From assembly GCA_917880885.1 (NCBI GenBank), contig OU862927.1, positions 39,521,571 to 39,585,570 of the forward strand: a stretch of 64,000 bases of DNA, in the 5' to 3' direction. The notes under the pieces were generated by a model, which searched no databases, was not told where the DNA came from, and saw only the letters and a program-made list of their open reading frames with translations. This document shows positions 10,158-20,945 of the stretch, piece by piece. Every line of letters starts with the position of its first letter. The stretch's first letter is position 1. The translations under genes were made by a program, and so were the position numbers. Origin of the DNA: Limnephilus marmoratus (Eukaryota; Arthropoda; Insecta; Trichoptera; Limnephilidae).

Positions 10158-10735
10158 CGAGGCATATTCAGAAAGATTTTTTTTTTAAGTAAAAGTTCTT
10201 TACGCATGCTTGACTTGGGGAGCAAGCTGGTGAATGCTTGACGAGAGCGTTATGAAAAGTGTGATCGGGCGAGGCGAACGGTCGGGCTAGGTGAACGGAA
10301 GTTGAGAGGGAGATATAAGTTAGTGAAGTTTTACTTCAGTCGTGTGGTCTAAAGCACACTCGTTTTTTTTTTTTGGAAAAGTGTATTAGAAAACAAAATC
10401 ACAGGATATTGTTGATACCTTTGTTGACTAATTTTCCAAATAATCGCCAACCCGTTCAATGCATGTGGTGAGCCGTGGCACAAGCTTCTTTATGCCCTTC
10501 TCGAAGAATTCTCCCGCCAGCCAGAACCACTTTCTGCACCTGCTCATCGGTTGAAAATTTATTTTCATCCATACATGCCTTCAGGAAGTGAAAAGATGAT
10601 AATCTGATGACGTCGAGTCAGGGGAATACGGGGGGTGGTTCAAAACATCCCAACCAAATGAGTCCAAGAGTGTATTGGTGGCTAAGACTGTGTGAGGACG
10701 GACGTTTTTGTGTATGTCCCTAATACAGGTAAAAA
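10158..10735 (-). pseudogene. mariner 3' half: transposase C-terminus and terminal repeat
   Basis: The minus strand reads HKNVRPHTVLATNTL, then LNHPPYSPD (the third catalytic Asp region of mariner transposases), then a stop, a frame change and GIKKLVPRLTTCIERVGDYL, the family's C-terminal signature. The left edge at 10158 (tacgaggcatattcagaaag) looks like a mariner terminal inverted repeat next to a TA. At least one stop and one frameshift make it inactive. It is a different insertion from the N-terminal fragments at 3152 and 51690. Confidence 0.7.
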
Positions 10736-10987
10736 TGATCCCTCGACTATGGAGTTTGGATCACGGTGGCTTTGAAAGGGAACAGGTAGCAAAGGTGTAT
10801 AAAATTGCACCTCAAATTCAGTATAAACTTCAGTTTTTATGTATTTTATTTGGAATAATATTAGAAATCACGTTGTCCATTGTCAGACAGTTTTGATGGT
10901 TTTTACGCCTTGTCAGACACATTAAAAGTCCATAGATATGAGCGCGAGGTATATGTGCATGTAAGCGGGTGCGAGTGAAATAGTGCA

Positions 10988-11509
10988 GGAGGAGTGAAGA
11001 GGAGAAATGAGGCCGTCTCTGTGAACTCTTCTCTTGTGGGGCCTTTAGGGAACCACAGAGGAATGAAGAGGAAAAATGAAGTCCTCTTCCCTCCTGGGGT
11101 CCTCGGGAAACCAAGGTGGGGTGGACTCTTTCCCGGGGACTTCAGGGAATCAAAGGGAGGTGAACTCTCCATCGTGGAGCCTTCGGGGAACTAAGGAGAG
11201 GAGAGATGAAGCTTTCTTCCCGTTGGATCCTTCAGGGAACCAAGGAGTAGTGGGGAAGAGAGATGAGAGCCTCTTCCCTCGTGGGGCCTTCAGAGAACCA
11301 AGGAGGAGTGAAAAGAAGAAATGAGACCTGGGAAGACACATTGTGAAACCAGAGGATATAGCTTAATTTCCAATGACAATCCTAGTGAACTTTATAAAAA
11401 GGACTGGGTTACTGTCAAAGGAATGAGGTAAAATAGGAGATAGCACAATGGGCCATGGCCTAAGTGTTCACGGGAACTATTTGTAAACCGTCTCCGCTAA
11501 TAAAAAAAA
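10988..11509 (+). mobile_element. Minisatellite-bearing retroposon, copy 1
   Basis: This is bounded by an 11-bp target duplication gaaatagtgca (10977-10987 and 11510-11520) and ends in an A-rich tail. The body contains several imperfect 55-70-bp units (ccttcagggaaccaagga, gaggagaaatga and so on). A 3' segment shared with the copy at 53178-53645 follows, containing gactgggttactgtcaaagg. It is probably a 5'-truncated LINE 3' UTR or a SINE. Open frames here are products of the repeat. Confidence 0.8.
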
Positions 11510-11520
11510 GAAATAGTGCA

Positions 11521-11904
11521 TAATAGCTTTTAAGAGGAAAAAATTGCGAAATTACTAGGCTAGCAGTCTGCTACCTTGTTTGAGTAAGATATTACAGCAA
11601 TATATGATTATAAGTTTTCACTTCAAAAAATTCCCTAGTTGTCAGATCAAAATTTCAGAATGAGTTTGTTTGAGGTACCTACTGAAGTACTGTATTCCCC
11701 TAAATATTTATTTATATCCTATGAGGGGGTTAGTTTTAGGTTCTAATAATCTGTCATGAATCATTTGTACTACCAAAATGTAAAAGCCCATTGGGCGTTA
11801 AATAAATAAATAAATAAATAGAGAATTTCAACGTTCCCAGAATATTTTGAAATTTTTCCTGATTGGGTGGGTGCATAAATTTACTAACTATATGTATATG
11901 ACAA
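11521..11904. other. Unrecognised spacer with (aaat)n tail-like run
   Basis: There is an (aaat)n run at about 11798-11820 after gcccattgggcgtt, which looks like the 3' tail of a LINE copy. Nothing else is supported. Confidence 0.4.
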
Positions 11905-12174
11905 GGAGTAAAAAATGTAAATGAAATTTTGGTCTCCGGTGACTTTTTTGACATCTTTTTTTTTTTTTTTCAAAATTTTTTTCTTCAAAATCAAACAAAA
12001 AAAAATTTCTTCCGCACGTCGTCACTGGTCACTCAGCCGGGTGTCTGACGAACCCCTTACCCCGCCTCCAACTGTTCAACAACTACCATTTTTTTATGTT
12101 TTTGTAGAAAAAATAAATAAAAAAAAATCAAAAATGTCACCGGAGACCAAAATTTCATTTACATTTTTTACTCC
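11905..12174. mobile_element. Small foldback MITE
   Basis: Terminal inverted repeats of about 50 bp, starting ggagtaaaaaatgtaaatg and including attttggtctccggtgac. T-rich and A-rich stretches flank a short GC-rich centre (cgcacgtcgtcactgg). No clear target duplication. A fragment of the same repeat arm (ctggagaccaaaatttcatt) recurs at 31325-31344. Confidence 0.65.
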
Positions 12175-12205
12175 AAATAATGTCTGGAATCACTGGTTAA
12201 AGTAA

Positions 12206-13094
12206 AGGTAAGACCACACTGAGCCCACGCAACGCCACGCCACGTGGGTAGACGTCACCATTTCCATATCTGGACTGCTTACCATCCACACATTTTCTAT
12301 GGAAGGAAACGGATGCTTTAGAATCAGACTAGCTCCACGCAACGCAAACCGACGCCCCCTACGCGACGTTGATCTGCCACAGCCAGATCAGCGTGGGCCA
12401 TGTGGAAGGTGGAGGGGGTATGGTCACGCCTACTACGAGATGATTTTACATCTTTTTGGTGTTATCTGAGCATCTAACGTTATGTTTCGCAATATCTGTG
12501 GTTGTTTTTTTGACAGATATTATTAAAAAATGGATGACGAACAGTTCATTGAAACTGGACGGCACGAAGTTATTTATAAAATCAAATTACAGGATTATAG
12601 AGATTCTGCATACACGCAGTGCAGCTTGGGAGGAAATTTCAGCCATTCATGGCATGACTTTTAATATTATACCCCTACAATGAATGACAATCAAACATGA
12701 CATAGACACACTGCCAGTCTTTCTCTGATCCGAATGGACTTTCGTGTTTTCTTTTTTTATGTCATATTCAATTATGCTGTGAAGCTCTTCAAATACCACT
12801 TTACTCATACGGAAGTACATGAAGAATCGTCCGTCATCAGATTCTAGTTCCTTTACTAAAGTATGGAACCCTCCAAACATTTGTCTTTGTTTGTTAATGT
12901 TGTGGACCCAAATGGAGAAGAGAATCACATAAACATAACCTAAAAAATAAATGTCAAATGTGTCAAATCAAACGCGCCTGCGCACAACCAGAGACCCCTT
13001 GTCACGTGGTCACAGCGACGCGTACGTACGTCGGCCAGTGTGAACGGGACAGGAACGTTGCGTGGCGTTGCGTCTGCTCAGTATGATCCTTCCT
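12206..13094. mobile_element. PIF/Harbinger deletion derivative A
   Basis: The 889-bp element has termini aggtaagaccacactgagc and (reverse) aggaaggatcatactgagc and a taa duplication (203-205 offset, 12203-12205, and 13095-13097), matching the TWA target of PIF/Harbinger. It keeps only the start of each of the two genes of an autonomous element, in convergent orientation. These are a MADF-like DNA-binding ORF on + from 12530 and the transposase N-terminus on - (12928-12690, WVHNINKQRQMFG, RFFMYFRMSKVVFEEL). The catalytic DDE region is deleted. Confidence 0.8.
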
Positions 13095-13139
13095 TAAGTC
13101 AAGTACGTCCCTTAACACCTTGTATAAAATGCGTTTTTT

Positions 13140-13400
13140 TTCATAAATTTATTTAAAAAAAAATAAATTCCAGTTTTTTGTACCAGCTATCGAACTTAAA
13201 AATAGTAGCTATGACAATCTGCTTCCTTGTTGCTGGTTTCTGCTTTTGGTTATAGTGGTTCCTGCCTTTGAAAAAAGACGTTCAGAAGGAACACTTGTTG
13301 CCACAATTGGTAAATGACCTATAAATACTAATAAAGGTTGGGATATACACCTTGCATCCCTTGCCATGTTTCAAGAATGTTTGCTTTTAGAATATTTACA
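13140..13400 (-). pseudogene. hAT transposase dimerisation-domain fragment
   Basis: The minus strand reads LPIVATSVPSERLFSKAG, then TITKSRN, the conserved hATC dimerisation motif found at the C-terminus of hAT transposases. No upstream catalytic domain is present, and stops follow. It lies between the two Harbinger derivatives. Confidence 0.7.
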
Positions 13401-13935
13401 GGAGCAGAAAGATAAAACGTAAGTTCACGTCACCGTCAGGTTTTTTTCTTTTCATTTGCGTGTGCACACTGGCCGACGTACGTACGGGGATTGGATTGGT
13501 ATATTTATGTACGTACGCAGGTACGCATAAATATACTAACCCTACGTACGCGTCGCTGTGACCACGTGACAAGGGGTCTCTGGTTGTGCGCAGGCACGTT
13601 TGATTTGACACATTTGACATTTATTTTTTAGGTTATGTTTATGTGATTCTCTTCTCAGCAGATGACAGCTTTGCCATGTCTTGAAAGTGAATTTGAAGAT
13701 GATTTGTTACGATTATTATTATTAAATCAATATTCTCGTAAAAATAAAAAAGTGAGAAGTATTTGGGTCCACAACATTAACAAACAAAGACAAATGTTTG
13801 GAGAGTTCCATACTTTAGTAAAGGAACTAGAATCTGATGACGGACGATTCTTCATGTACTTCCGTATGAGTAAAGTGGTATTTGAAGAGCTTCACAGCAT
13901 AATTGAATATGACATAAAAAAAGAAAACACGAAAG

Positions 13936-14092
13936 TGTTGGAATATTTGATGCTGGCAACACTGTTAGTTCCGGAACAATCTTCTTTTGTTATTTTTCTT
14001 CTGTTTGAAATTGTGTCAACTAGTGTATTGTTTACCTGACAATAAAATACGTTTGTACCTTATAATTGAGTATATTTAATTACAAACTAACA
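13936..14092 (+). repeat. Copia 5' LTR
   Basis: 157 bp, tgttggaatatttgatgc to acaaactaaca, with aataaa near the 3' half. Identical as far as I can read to 18124-18280. Confidence 0.93.
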
Positions 14093-14178
14093 GGTTATGG
14101 GCCACATCATGCTTAAAGACACTGTGTTGTGATCAATGACTTTAAGTATAAAATTGTGATTAACATTTGAATCGAACA

Positions 14179-17100
14179 ATGTCGTTCCAACTCCCTATTG
14201 AAAAGCTGAGGGGCCGTGAGAACTATGACATCTGGAAGTTCGCTGCTCAAGCATATTTAGAAGACCAGGAATTATGGGAATGTGTCGAAGGTACGGAATC
14301 AGACCAGAAAAAGGTTAAAAAATGTCGTTCCAAGATTGTTTTGTTGATTGAACCTGTTAACTATGTTCATGTCCAGTCTGCTACAACCGCGAAAGAAGCC
14401 TGGGACAATCTTGCTACTGCTTACGACGATAAAGGTCTTACACGGCGCGTCGGGTTACTAAGGACCCTAATTACAACAAAGTTAGAAAACTGTAAGTCTG
14501 TTGAAGATTACGTCGATAAAATTATTACTACTGCCCTGAAATTGACTAATATTGGTTTGAAAGTTGATGATGAATGGATAGGTACCATTCTTCTTGCGGG
14601 GCTTCCAGAAAAGTACACCCCCATGATTATGGGCATAGAGAGCTCTGGAATAAAAGTGACTGGGGATGCAATAAAGACAAAATTACTACAAGATGTTTCG
14701 CATAATAATTCAACATTAGAAAATCCTAATGACATTGCTATGTACGGATCTGGCTCGCCCAGATGGGTAAAATACAGTGTTTCTGGATCGGGTAGTCGCA
14801 GTTCCAGAGAGGCGGCAAAAAACAGTTCATCCAGAAACAGATCGGAGGAAATAATTACTCCCAACCCTGCAGATTATAAAAAGGGACTCCGCTGTTACCG
14901 ATGCAACAGAAATGGTCATATAGCCCGAAACTGCGAGGTGACATTTGATACAAAAAACTGTGGAAACAAACAAAGTTCAATGTACACTGCTTTTTCCATG
15001 ACTTCTAAATCAGCTGATGAATGGTTTCTCGATTCGGGGGCTTCTGCACATTTAACAATGACTGATAATAATTTATTAAATAAAATCAAAAAATCTTCCC
15101 AGTTAGGTATCACTACTGCCAATGGTGATCAAATGATCAGCGACACAGTTGGAAACCTGCAATTAATCACACCTTGTGGAGAAACAATAAATGTAAGTGA
15201 TGTGTTTTATGTTCCACAAGTGAAAGTAAATTTGCTATCTGTTAGTAAAATTGTTAGCAAAGGTAATTCTGTGGTTTTTAATTCAACTGGAGCAAAAATT
15301 TTAAATCGTAACAATCAAATAATTGGAACAGCATCACTAGTGAATAATTTATTTAAATTGGATGTGCAAAGTAATGTTGGCTTCGCTGTTCAAACAAAAG
15401 CTAATGATAGCACTCTTTGGCACAGAAGAATGGCCCACCTAAATTATGACAGTTTAAATAAATTGAAAAATGGATTAGCTCATGGAATTCAGTTTTCCTC
15501 GTGTAACCCACCAGATGTATGTGAAGTTTGTGTGAAAGGGAAGGGCCACAGGTTGCCTTTCCAATCGAGCAACTCTAGAGCTGCAAGACTACTTGAAGTG
15601 ATCCACTCAGATCTTGTAGGACCAATGCAGACAAATTCATTATCTGGCTCTAGATATATTCTCACTTTTTTGGATGATTTCAGTAGAAAATCCTTTGTAT
15701 ATTTTCTTGTGACAAAAGATCAGGTGGCAGAGTGTTTTGAAACATTTAAAAAACATGTTGAAACGCAAACTGGAAAGAGAATCAAGACTCTTCGTACTGA
15801 TAATGGAGGTGAATTTTGCAACAAGCGATTAGACAAAATCCTGCGTGATTGTGGTATTGAACACCAAACCACAGTTCCATATACACCGGAACAGAATGGT
15901 CGGGCGGAAAGACTGAATAGATCAATCCTGGAGCGTGCCAGGTGTCTTTTGATTGAAGCTAACCTCCCAAATATTTTTTGGGCTGAATCAGTCTTCACTA
16001 CAGTCTACTTGATGAATCGTTCGCCCAGCAAAAATGTGGATAAAACTCCCGAGGAAATGTGGTCAGGAAGAAAACCTACTGTAAAACATGTAAGGGTATT
16101 TGGCTGCAAAGCCTATGCACACATTCCGGATGCACACCGAAAAAAGTTAGATCCTAAATCAAAACCATGCATTATGATGGGATATAGTCTTCTGTCCAAG
16201 GCTTATCGTTTGTATGACCCTAACAATAATTGTATTTTTGCATCAAGAGATGTCATTTTCTCTGAGAATGAGGAAGGAGTTTCACTCCTCACAGGGAAAC
16301 AGGATAATTCAAGAGAATCTTTCTTTCCTGCAGCGGAAGATGAATGTTCCTCAATAAATGAAGATATTGTATCTAAGGACTCACCCGAAAAAGTTGGCTC
16401 AGTGGATTCAGAGGACATTGCGGATATACGGGATACTGAAGACTTCCTAAATCCGCACGTTGCAGACTTACAGTCTGGTCTAAGAAGGCAGGACAGGGTT
16501 AGGAATCTTCCCAAAAAATATGATGATTTTGTAGTTTATACTGGTGTTAGTGATGAACCCTCAGATCCCTTGACCATTGAGGAGGCAATGGAGCGATCAG
16601 ATAAACAACTTTGGATTGAAGCAATGGACCGTGAAATGGAATCACAAATGGATAACAACACATGGGAACTGGTCGATCTTCCATCTGACAGAAAACCTTT
16701 AAACAGCAAATGGGTTTTTCGCACAAAGAGAGATGCAAATGGGGATATAGTCCAGCGTAAGGCTCGTCTAGTAGTGAAAGGTTGTGCTCAAAGAAAGGGT
16801 TTGGATTTCGAAGAAACCTTCTCACCTGTGGTCCGATACAGCTCCATTCGATACTTAATGGCATTAGCGGCTGAACTTGATTTGGACATAGATCAGATGG
16901 ACGCTGTTTCAGCATTTCTCCAGGGCGATCTTCGGGAGGAAATCTACATGTACCAACCAACAGGATACCAAAAGTCTGATAAAGTTTGTCGCCTAAGGAA
17001 AAGCCTGTATGGATTAAAACAATCAAGCCGTGTTTGGAACATAAAATTGGATGCATGCCTGAAGAATATTGGGTTTCAACAGTCAAGATATGATCCATGT

Positions 17101-18117
17101 GTGTATGTGAAAAATGAAAATGCGACTGTGTTGATCATTGCTGTTTGGGTGGATGATCTACTTATTTTTTCTAGCGACAAATCACAAAAATATGCTGTTA
17201 AAAATCAGCTCAAAGAAAGTTTCAAAATGACTGATATCGGTGAAGCCAAATATGTGTTGGGATTCCAGTTGACTCGAGACAGGCAAAACAAGAAGCTGTG
17301 GATAAGTCAACAGAGCTATATTGAACAGGTTCTGAAGCGCTTCAATATGTATGGATGCAACCCTGTGGACACACCACTAAGTCCTAATGAAAAACTCTCG
17401 AAACAGCAATCACCAAAAGATGAGAACACCTCAGCCATGATGAAAAATATTCCGTACCAAGAGGCAGTCGGTAGTTTGTTATTTGCCTCTCAAGTTACCC
17501 GACCTGACATTTCATTTGCGGTTAGTTATGTGAGTCGTTTCAATAACAATCCAGGTCAAGCGCACTGGGCTGCAGTCAAACGAATTATGCGTTACTTAAA
17601 GGGTACTGCAGATTGGAAACTGGAGTTTGATGGATGCACACCCTCTTCAATTGTTGGTTTCTGTGATGCTGATTGGGCCAGTGATTGTGACGAAAGGCGA
17701 TCTGTGACAGGCTACATTTTTACTAAATGTAAAGGAGCTGTTTCTTGGGGGACAAAAAAACAACCAACTGTGGCGCTATCGACAACCGAAGCAGAGTACA
17801 TGTCCATGTCTGCTGCGACACAGGAAGCATTGTGGTTAAGAGGTCTGGCTCAGGAAATCGACAGTGCAGTATATGACACTCCTACAGTTATCCACGTGGA
17901 CAACCAGGGAGCGGCAAATCTAGCCGTGAATGGGTGTTACCAAGCCAGAACCAAACATATAGATGTGCGACATCACTTCCTTCGTGAGAAGATCCAGTGC
18001 CAACTAATTGAATTCAAATACATCCCTACAACTAAAATGGTAGCCGACTCTCTCACCAAAGCTTTGGATAGAGAGAAATTGATGAGATGCATTTGCAATC
18101 AGGGTATCATCAAATAG
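14179..18117 (+). CDS. Copia Gag-Pol polyprotein
   Basis: 1312 residues from ATG 14179; an in-frame TTG lies upstream. The order is Gag (UBN2-type), zinc knuckle C239-YRC-NRNGH-IARNC, aspartic protease D285-S-G-A, integrase zinc domain (H-H-C-C, LWHRRMAH...CEVC), and integrase core D478, D541, E577 with exact D-x35-E spacing. Next come reverse transcriptase with V-W-V-D992-D993 and RNase H (FCDADWA, ALSTTEAEYM, R-T-K-H-I-D-V-R-H-H). Integrase before RT defines Copia. The polyprotein would assemble cytoplasmic virus-like particles, copy the RNA and insert the cDNA. No stops or frameshifts, so it is probably still competent. How Gag is produced in excess is not evident, as there is no frameshift site or stop between gag and pol. 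Confidence 0.95.
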   Translation: MSFQLPIEKLRGRENYDIWKFAAQAYLEDQELWECVEGTESDQKKVKKCRSKIVLLIEPVNYVHVQSATTAKEAWDNLATAYDDKGLTRRVGLLRTLITTKLENCKSVEDYVDKIITTALKLTNIGLKVDDEWIGTILLAGLPEKYTPMIMGIESSGIKVTGDAIKTKLLQDVSHNNSTLENPNDIAMYGSGSPRWVKYSVSGSGSRSSREAAKNSSSRNRSEEIITPNPADYKKGLRCYRCNRNGHIARNCEVTFDTKNCGNKQSSMYTAFSMTSKSADEWFLDSGASAHLTMTDNNLLNKIKKSSQLGITTANGDQMISDTVGNLQLITPCGETINVSDVFYVPQVKVNLLSVSKIVSKGNSVVFNSTGAKILNRNNQIIGTASLVNNLFKLDVQSNVGFAVQTKANDSTLWHRRMAHLNYDSLNKLKNGLAHGIQFSSCNPPDVCEVCVKGKGHRLPFQSSNSRAARLLEVIHSDLVGPMQTNSLSGSRYILTFLDDFSRKSFVYFLVTKDQVAECFETFKKHVETQTGKRIKTLRTDNGGEFCNKRLDKILRDCGIEHQTTVPYTPEQNGRAERLNRSILERARCLLIEANLPNIFWAESVFTTVYLMNRSPSKNVDKTPEEMWSGRKPTVKHVRVFGCKAYAHIPDAHRKKLDPKSKPCIMMGYSLLSKAYRLYDPNNNCIFASRDVIFSENEEGVSLLTGKQDNSRESFFPAAEDECSSINEDIVSKDSPEKVGSVDSEDIADIRDTEDFLNPHVADLQSGLRRQDRVRNLPKKYDDFVVYTGVSDEPSDPLTIEEAMERSDKQLWIEAMDREMESQMDNNTWELVDLPSDRKPLNSKWVFRTKRDANGDIVQRKARLVVKGCAQRKGLDFEETFSPVVRYSSIRYLMALAAELDLDIDQMDAVSAFLQGDLREEIYMYQPTGYQKSDKVCRLRKSLYGLKQSSRVWNIKLDACLKNIGFQQSRYDPCVYVKNENATVLIIAVWVDDLLIFSSDKSQKYAVKNQLKESFKMTDIGEAKYVLGFQLTRDRQNKKLWISQQSYIEQVLKRFNMYGCNPVDTPLSPNEKLSKQQSPKDENTSAMMKNIPYQEAVGSLLFASQVTRPDISFAVSYVSRFNNNPGQAHWAAVKRIMRYLKGTADWKLEFDGCTPSSIVGFCDADWASDCDERRSVTGYIFTKCKGAVSWGTKKQPTVALSTTEAEYMSMSAATQEALWLRGLAQEIDSAVYDTPTVIHVDNQGAANLAVNGCYQARTKHIDVRHHFLREKIQCQLIEFKYIPTTKMVADSLTKALDREKLMRCICNQGIIK

Positions 18118-18123
18118 GGAGGG

Positions 18124-18280
18124 TGTTGGAATATTTGATGCTGGCAACACTGTTAGTTCCGGAACAATCTTCTTTTGTTATTTTTCTTCTGTTTGAAATT
18201 GTGTCAACTAGTGTATTGTTTACCTGACAATAAAATACGTTTGTACCTTATAATTGAGTATATTTAATTACAAACTAACA
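18124..18280 (+). repeat. Copia 3' LTR
   Basis: 157 bp, preceded by the purine tract agggaggg and followed by the target duplication gaaag (18281-18285). Confidence 0.93.
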
Positions 18281-18909
18281 GAAAGTCCATTCGGATCAGA
18301 GAAAGACTGGCAGTGTGTCTATGTCATGTTTGATTGTCATTCATTGTAGGGGTATAATATTAAAAGTCATGCCATGAATGGCTGAAATTTCCTCCCAAGC
18401 TGCACTGCGTGTATGCAGAATCTCTATAATCCTGTAATTTGATTTTATAAATAACTTCGTGCCGACCAGTTTCAATGAACTGTTCGTCATCCATTTTTTA
18501 ATAATATCTGTCAAAAAAACAACCACAGATATTGCGAAACATAACGTAAAAAGATGTAAAATCATCTCGTAGTAGGCGTGACCATACCCCCTCCACCTTC
18601 CACATGGCCCACGCCGATCTGGCTGCGGCAGATCCGCGTAGCGCGTAGCGTAGGGGGCGTCGGTTTGCGTTGCGTGGGGCTAGTGTGATTCTAAAGCACC
18701 CGTTTCCATAGAAAATGTAAGGATGGTAAGTAGTCCAGATATGGAAATGATGACGTCTACCTACGTCGCGTAGCGTTGCGTGGGCCTAGTATGTTCCCAC
18801 CTTTGGTGCTCTCACCTACACAGATTAGAGTAAAGAAGAGAATAATTTTTTTTAGAAAGTCAGTGTTGCCAGTAATAGCATTTTACCCGATTTTGTGGGC
18901 ATTTTAATT

Positions 18910-18990
18910 TGCAGGTTTTTCGATACGATACGTTGAGTTTATCGATATCGGGTATCGTCGATATCGATAAACATCGATATTTTTAGGGGT
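18910..18990. promoter_or_regulatory. TATCGATA motif cluster
   Basis: Two tatcgata octamers (18940-18947 and 18962-18969) and several tcgatat half-copies lie in about 65 bases, roughly 340 bases before the gene 2 first-exon relic. In insects TATCGATA is bound by DREF and BEAF-type factors. It may instead be part of a dispersed repeat, and the homologous site of gene 1 lacks it. Function is speculative. Confidence 0.3.
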
Positions 18991-19318
18991 TGAGACATAC
19001 CATCACTGTATGAGATGCTCGCCTGCTCACCGCTCCGCGTGTGTTGCGAAAAGATCGGATTTGCTCGGCGGACAGATCCATGTATGAATTCTGCGCTTTA
19101 CGATTCCAAATTACAATGTTCTTGACGAGAAAAGTGATATTTCCGAAACAAATATTTCGATTACCAAAATGTTTCGACTTTGGAGTTTTGACTGTCCATC
19201 ACTAACTTACACGTTTCTATGGAATTTCTATGAATATTTTGACATTTATGTCAAAATTGTTTTGATAAATTTTAATTTAAATAGTTTACGGGTGATAATA
19301 GAAAAGGTACATCTGAAT

Positions 19319-19374
19319 ATGTCTTCCATTTATTCCTACTTATAAAAAAATTATAAATTGCTTCTTATTGAAAG
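19319..19374 (+). pseudogene. Relic of the first exon of ZAD gene 2
   Basis: Homologous to 1384-1439 (atgtcttcc...cttattgaaag|gt). Codon 9 is TAA, and the donor gtaaca is weaker than gtaaga in gene 1. If the exon is only 5' UTR this may be harmless; if coding, gene 2 must start at 25809 or 25824. Confidence 0.45.
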
Positions 19375-19600
19375 GTAACACAGATTCTAATACAATTAAC
19401 TTTAGTTATGATTAAAAATAACAACAGTTGTGATCATTGAATTACGGGAATAAATTCGGTTTATGGGGGATGGTCCAAAAAAAATTTTTTTTTTTTTTAT
19501 ACTAATTATGGGCCGGAAAATCCGAATCTGAAAGAATTAGGCGGCGGCAAGCAATATTAACTGAGTTACACGATTTTAAAATTTTTTATACACACACAGG

Positions 19601-20092
19601 AAAATAATAATAATAATAATGTTTAATCCAGGATGTGGGGAGGATAGTGCAATCCCACACGTCCCATAAAGTTGTACATATTTACACAACAGATAAAGTA
19701 AAAAAAAAAGTAAATAGAACAAACAAATATAAAAGACATAAGCGATAATAGAAATAAAATAAATAATCAATTATAATGTAGGACGTGGTCTGGAGTGAGC
19801 TCGGGCCCAGCGCTCGCTCAGGAGTGGCGCTTGGTGCTGGAAGGCTGCGATCACCACTGTGTTATCGGAAGCCATTAGCCGCATCCTGGCTCCAGTGACC
19901 CGGTGTCTCATCAGACCGGCGAATCCGTGTAGTCCTAGCTCCGTAAACATTGAAGATGCGCTGCTGTATCTTCTGTATCCAAATATAATTCTGCAAGCAT
20001 CATTATATTGGATCCGGAGTCGTTCTATTGAGCTGGTACGGTAGTGACACCATGTTTCACATGTATATAGGTTAGTGCAAAATGCATTGAAC
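19601..20092 (-). pseudogene. LINE C-terminal fragment inserted in foldback D
   Basis: The minus strand encodes NAFCTNLYTCETWCHYR, IERLRIQYNDACRIIFGYRR and so on to 19771. This is the C-terminal part of a non-LTR reverse transcriptase, followed by a 3' UTR and an (att)n tail at the left edge. The frame starts at the insertion point, so the copy is 5' truncated. The host foldback continues on both sides (aata repeated at the junctions). Confidence 0.7.
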
Positions 20093-20460
20093 AATAGTCA
20101 TTTTGGAAGCATTTTGATTCCTAGAAAATCAAACTAGTTATTTTTATACTAACTATGGGCCGGGGAATCCGAATCTGAAAGAATTAGGCGGCGGCAAGCA
20201 ATATTAACTGAATTACACGACTTTAAAATTTTCTATACACACACACACATGAAAATAGTCATTTCGGAAACATTTTGACACACGAAGTACGAAAATCATA
20301 GAAAAACAAGAAATGTACAAAAACATGTGCCGGCAGTGTTACCAGCTCTCAAAAATATTTATCCCTATATTATGAATTACGACTATCTCAACGGCCGTAT
20401 TCTTAAACCAAAAGTATGAAAATTCGTAGTCTTAAAAATGCGTAACCTAACCTAACCTAA

Positions 20461-20945
20461 CGCTAGGTTTGTGTAACATGGTTTGTGCCCCTTTATACCG
20501 CCTGCTCGCGTCACGGCAAAAAAACATCCCTGTTTTCAAGTAGTTTAGCAGCTACGCTAGGTTTGTGTAAAATGGTTTGTGCCCCTTTATACCGCCTGCT
20601 CGCGTCACGGCAAAAAAACATCCCTGTTTTCAAGTAGTTTAGCGGCTACGCTAGGTTTGTGTAACATGGTTTGTGCCCCTTTATACCGCCTGCTCGCGTC
20701 ACGGCAAAAAAACATCCCTGTTTTCAAGTAGTTTAGCGGCTACGCTAGGTTTGTGTAACATGGTTTGTGCCCCTTTATACCACCTGCTCGCGTCACGGCA
20801 AAAAAACATCCCTGTTTTCAAGTAGTTTAACGGCTACGCTAGGTTTGTGTAACATGGTTTGTGCCCCTTTATACCGCCTGCTCGCGTCACGGCAAAAAAA
20901 CATCCCTGTTTTCAAGTAGTTTAGCAGCTACGCTGGGTTTATGTA
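20461..20945. repeat. 94-bp minisatellite, five full copies
   Basis: Units begin cgct(a/g)ggtttgtgtaa at 20461, 20555, 20649, 20743, 20837 and 20931 (partial), an exact 94-bp period with few mismatches. Each unit contains ggtttgtgcccctttatacc, ctgctcgcgtcacgg and aacatccctgttttcaag. Single copies of the same unit, mostly inverted, form the core of other foldback elements here. Confidence 0.93.

Larger units (their letters stand above)
13936..18280 (+). mobile_element. Complete Ty1/Copia-type LTR retrotransposon
   Basis: A 4345-bp element with 157-bp LTRs that look identical base for base, a 5-bp target duplication gaaag (13931-13935 and 18281-18285), and TG...CA ends (tgttggaat...aaactaaca). 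The primer-binding site ggttatgggcc at 14093 is complementary to the anticodon arm of initiator tRNA-Met, as in the Drosophila copia type. A purine tract agggaggg lies directly before the 3' LTR. One uninterrupted polyprotein follows. Identical LTRs imply a very recent insertion. Confidence 0.95.
13455..18805. mobile_element. PIF/Harbinger deletion derivative B, split by Copia
   Basis: An inverted copy of derivative A. The transposase N-terminus is on + (13662-13935, resuming at 18281) and the MADF-like start on - from 18494. The Copia element sits inside the transposase piece at aacacgaaag|tccattcgg. The left end is altered relative to A, with about 65 extra bases holding tacgtacg motifs. 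The right end gcgttgcgtgggcctagtatg corresponds to the terminal repeat. Boundaries are accurate to tens of bases. Confidence 0.7.

Noticed and set aside
10994..11324. Several 60-95-codon frames on both strands
   Set aside because: Produced by in-phase minisatellite units of the retroposon.
13501..13540. cataaatatactaaccc phrase shared with 1068 and 62336
   Set aside because: Too short to define an element; probably a common terminal scrap.
16547..17098. 183-codon minus frame inside the Copia element
   Set aside because: Antisense to the reverse transcriptase, with no recognisable domain.
20461..20945. Could the 94-bp array be a CRISPR?
   Set aside because: The units are contiguous with no unique spacers, there are no cas genes, and the genome is eukaryotic.
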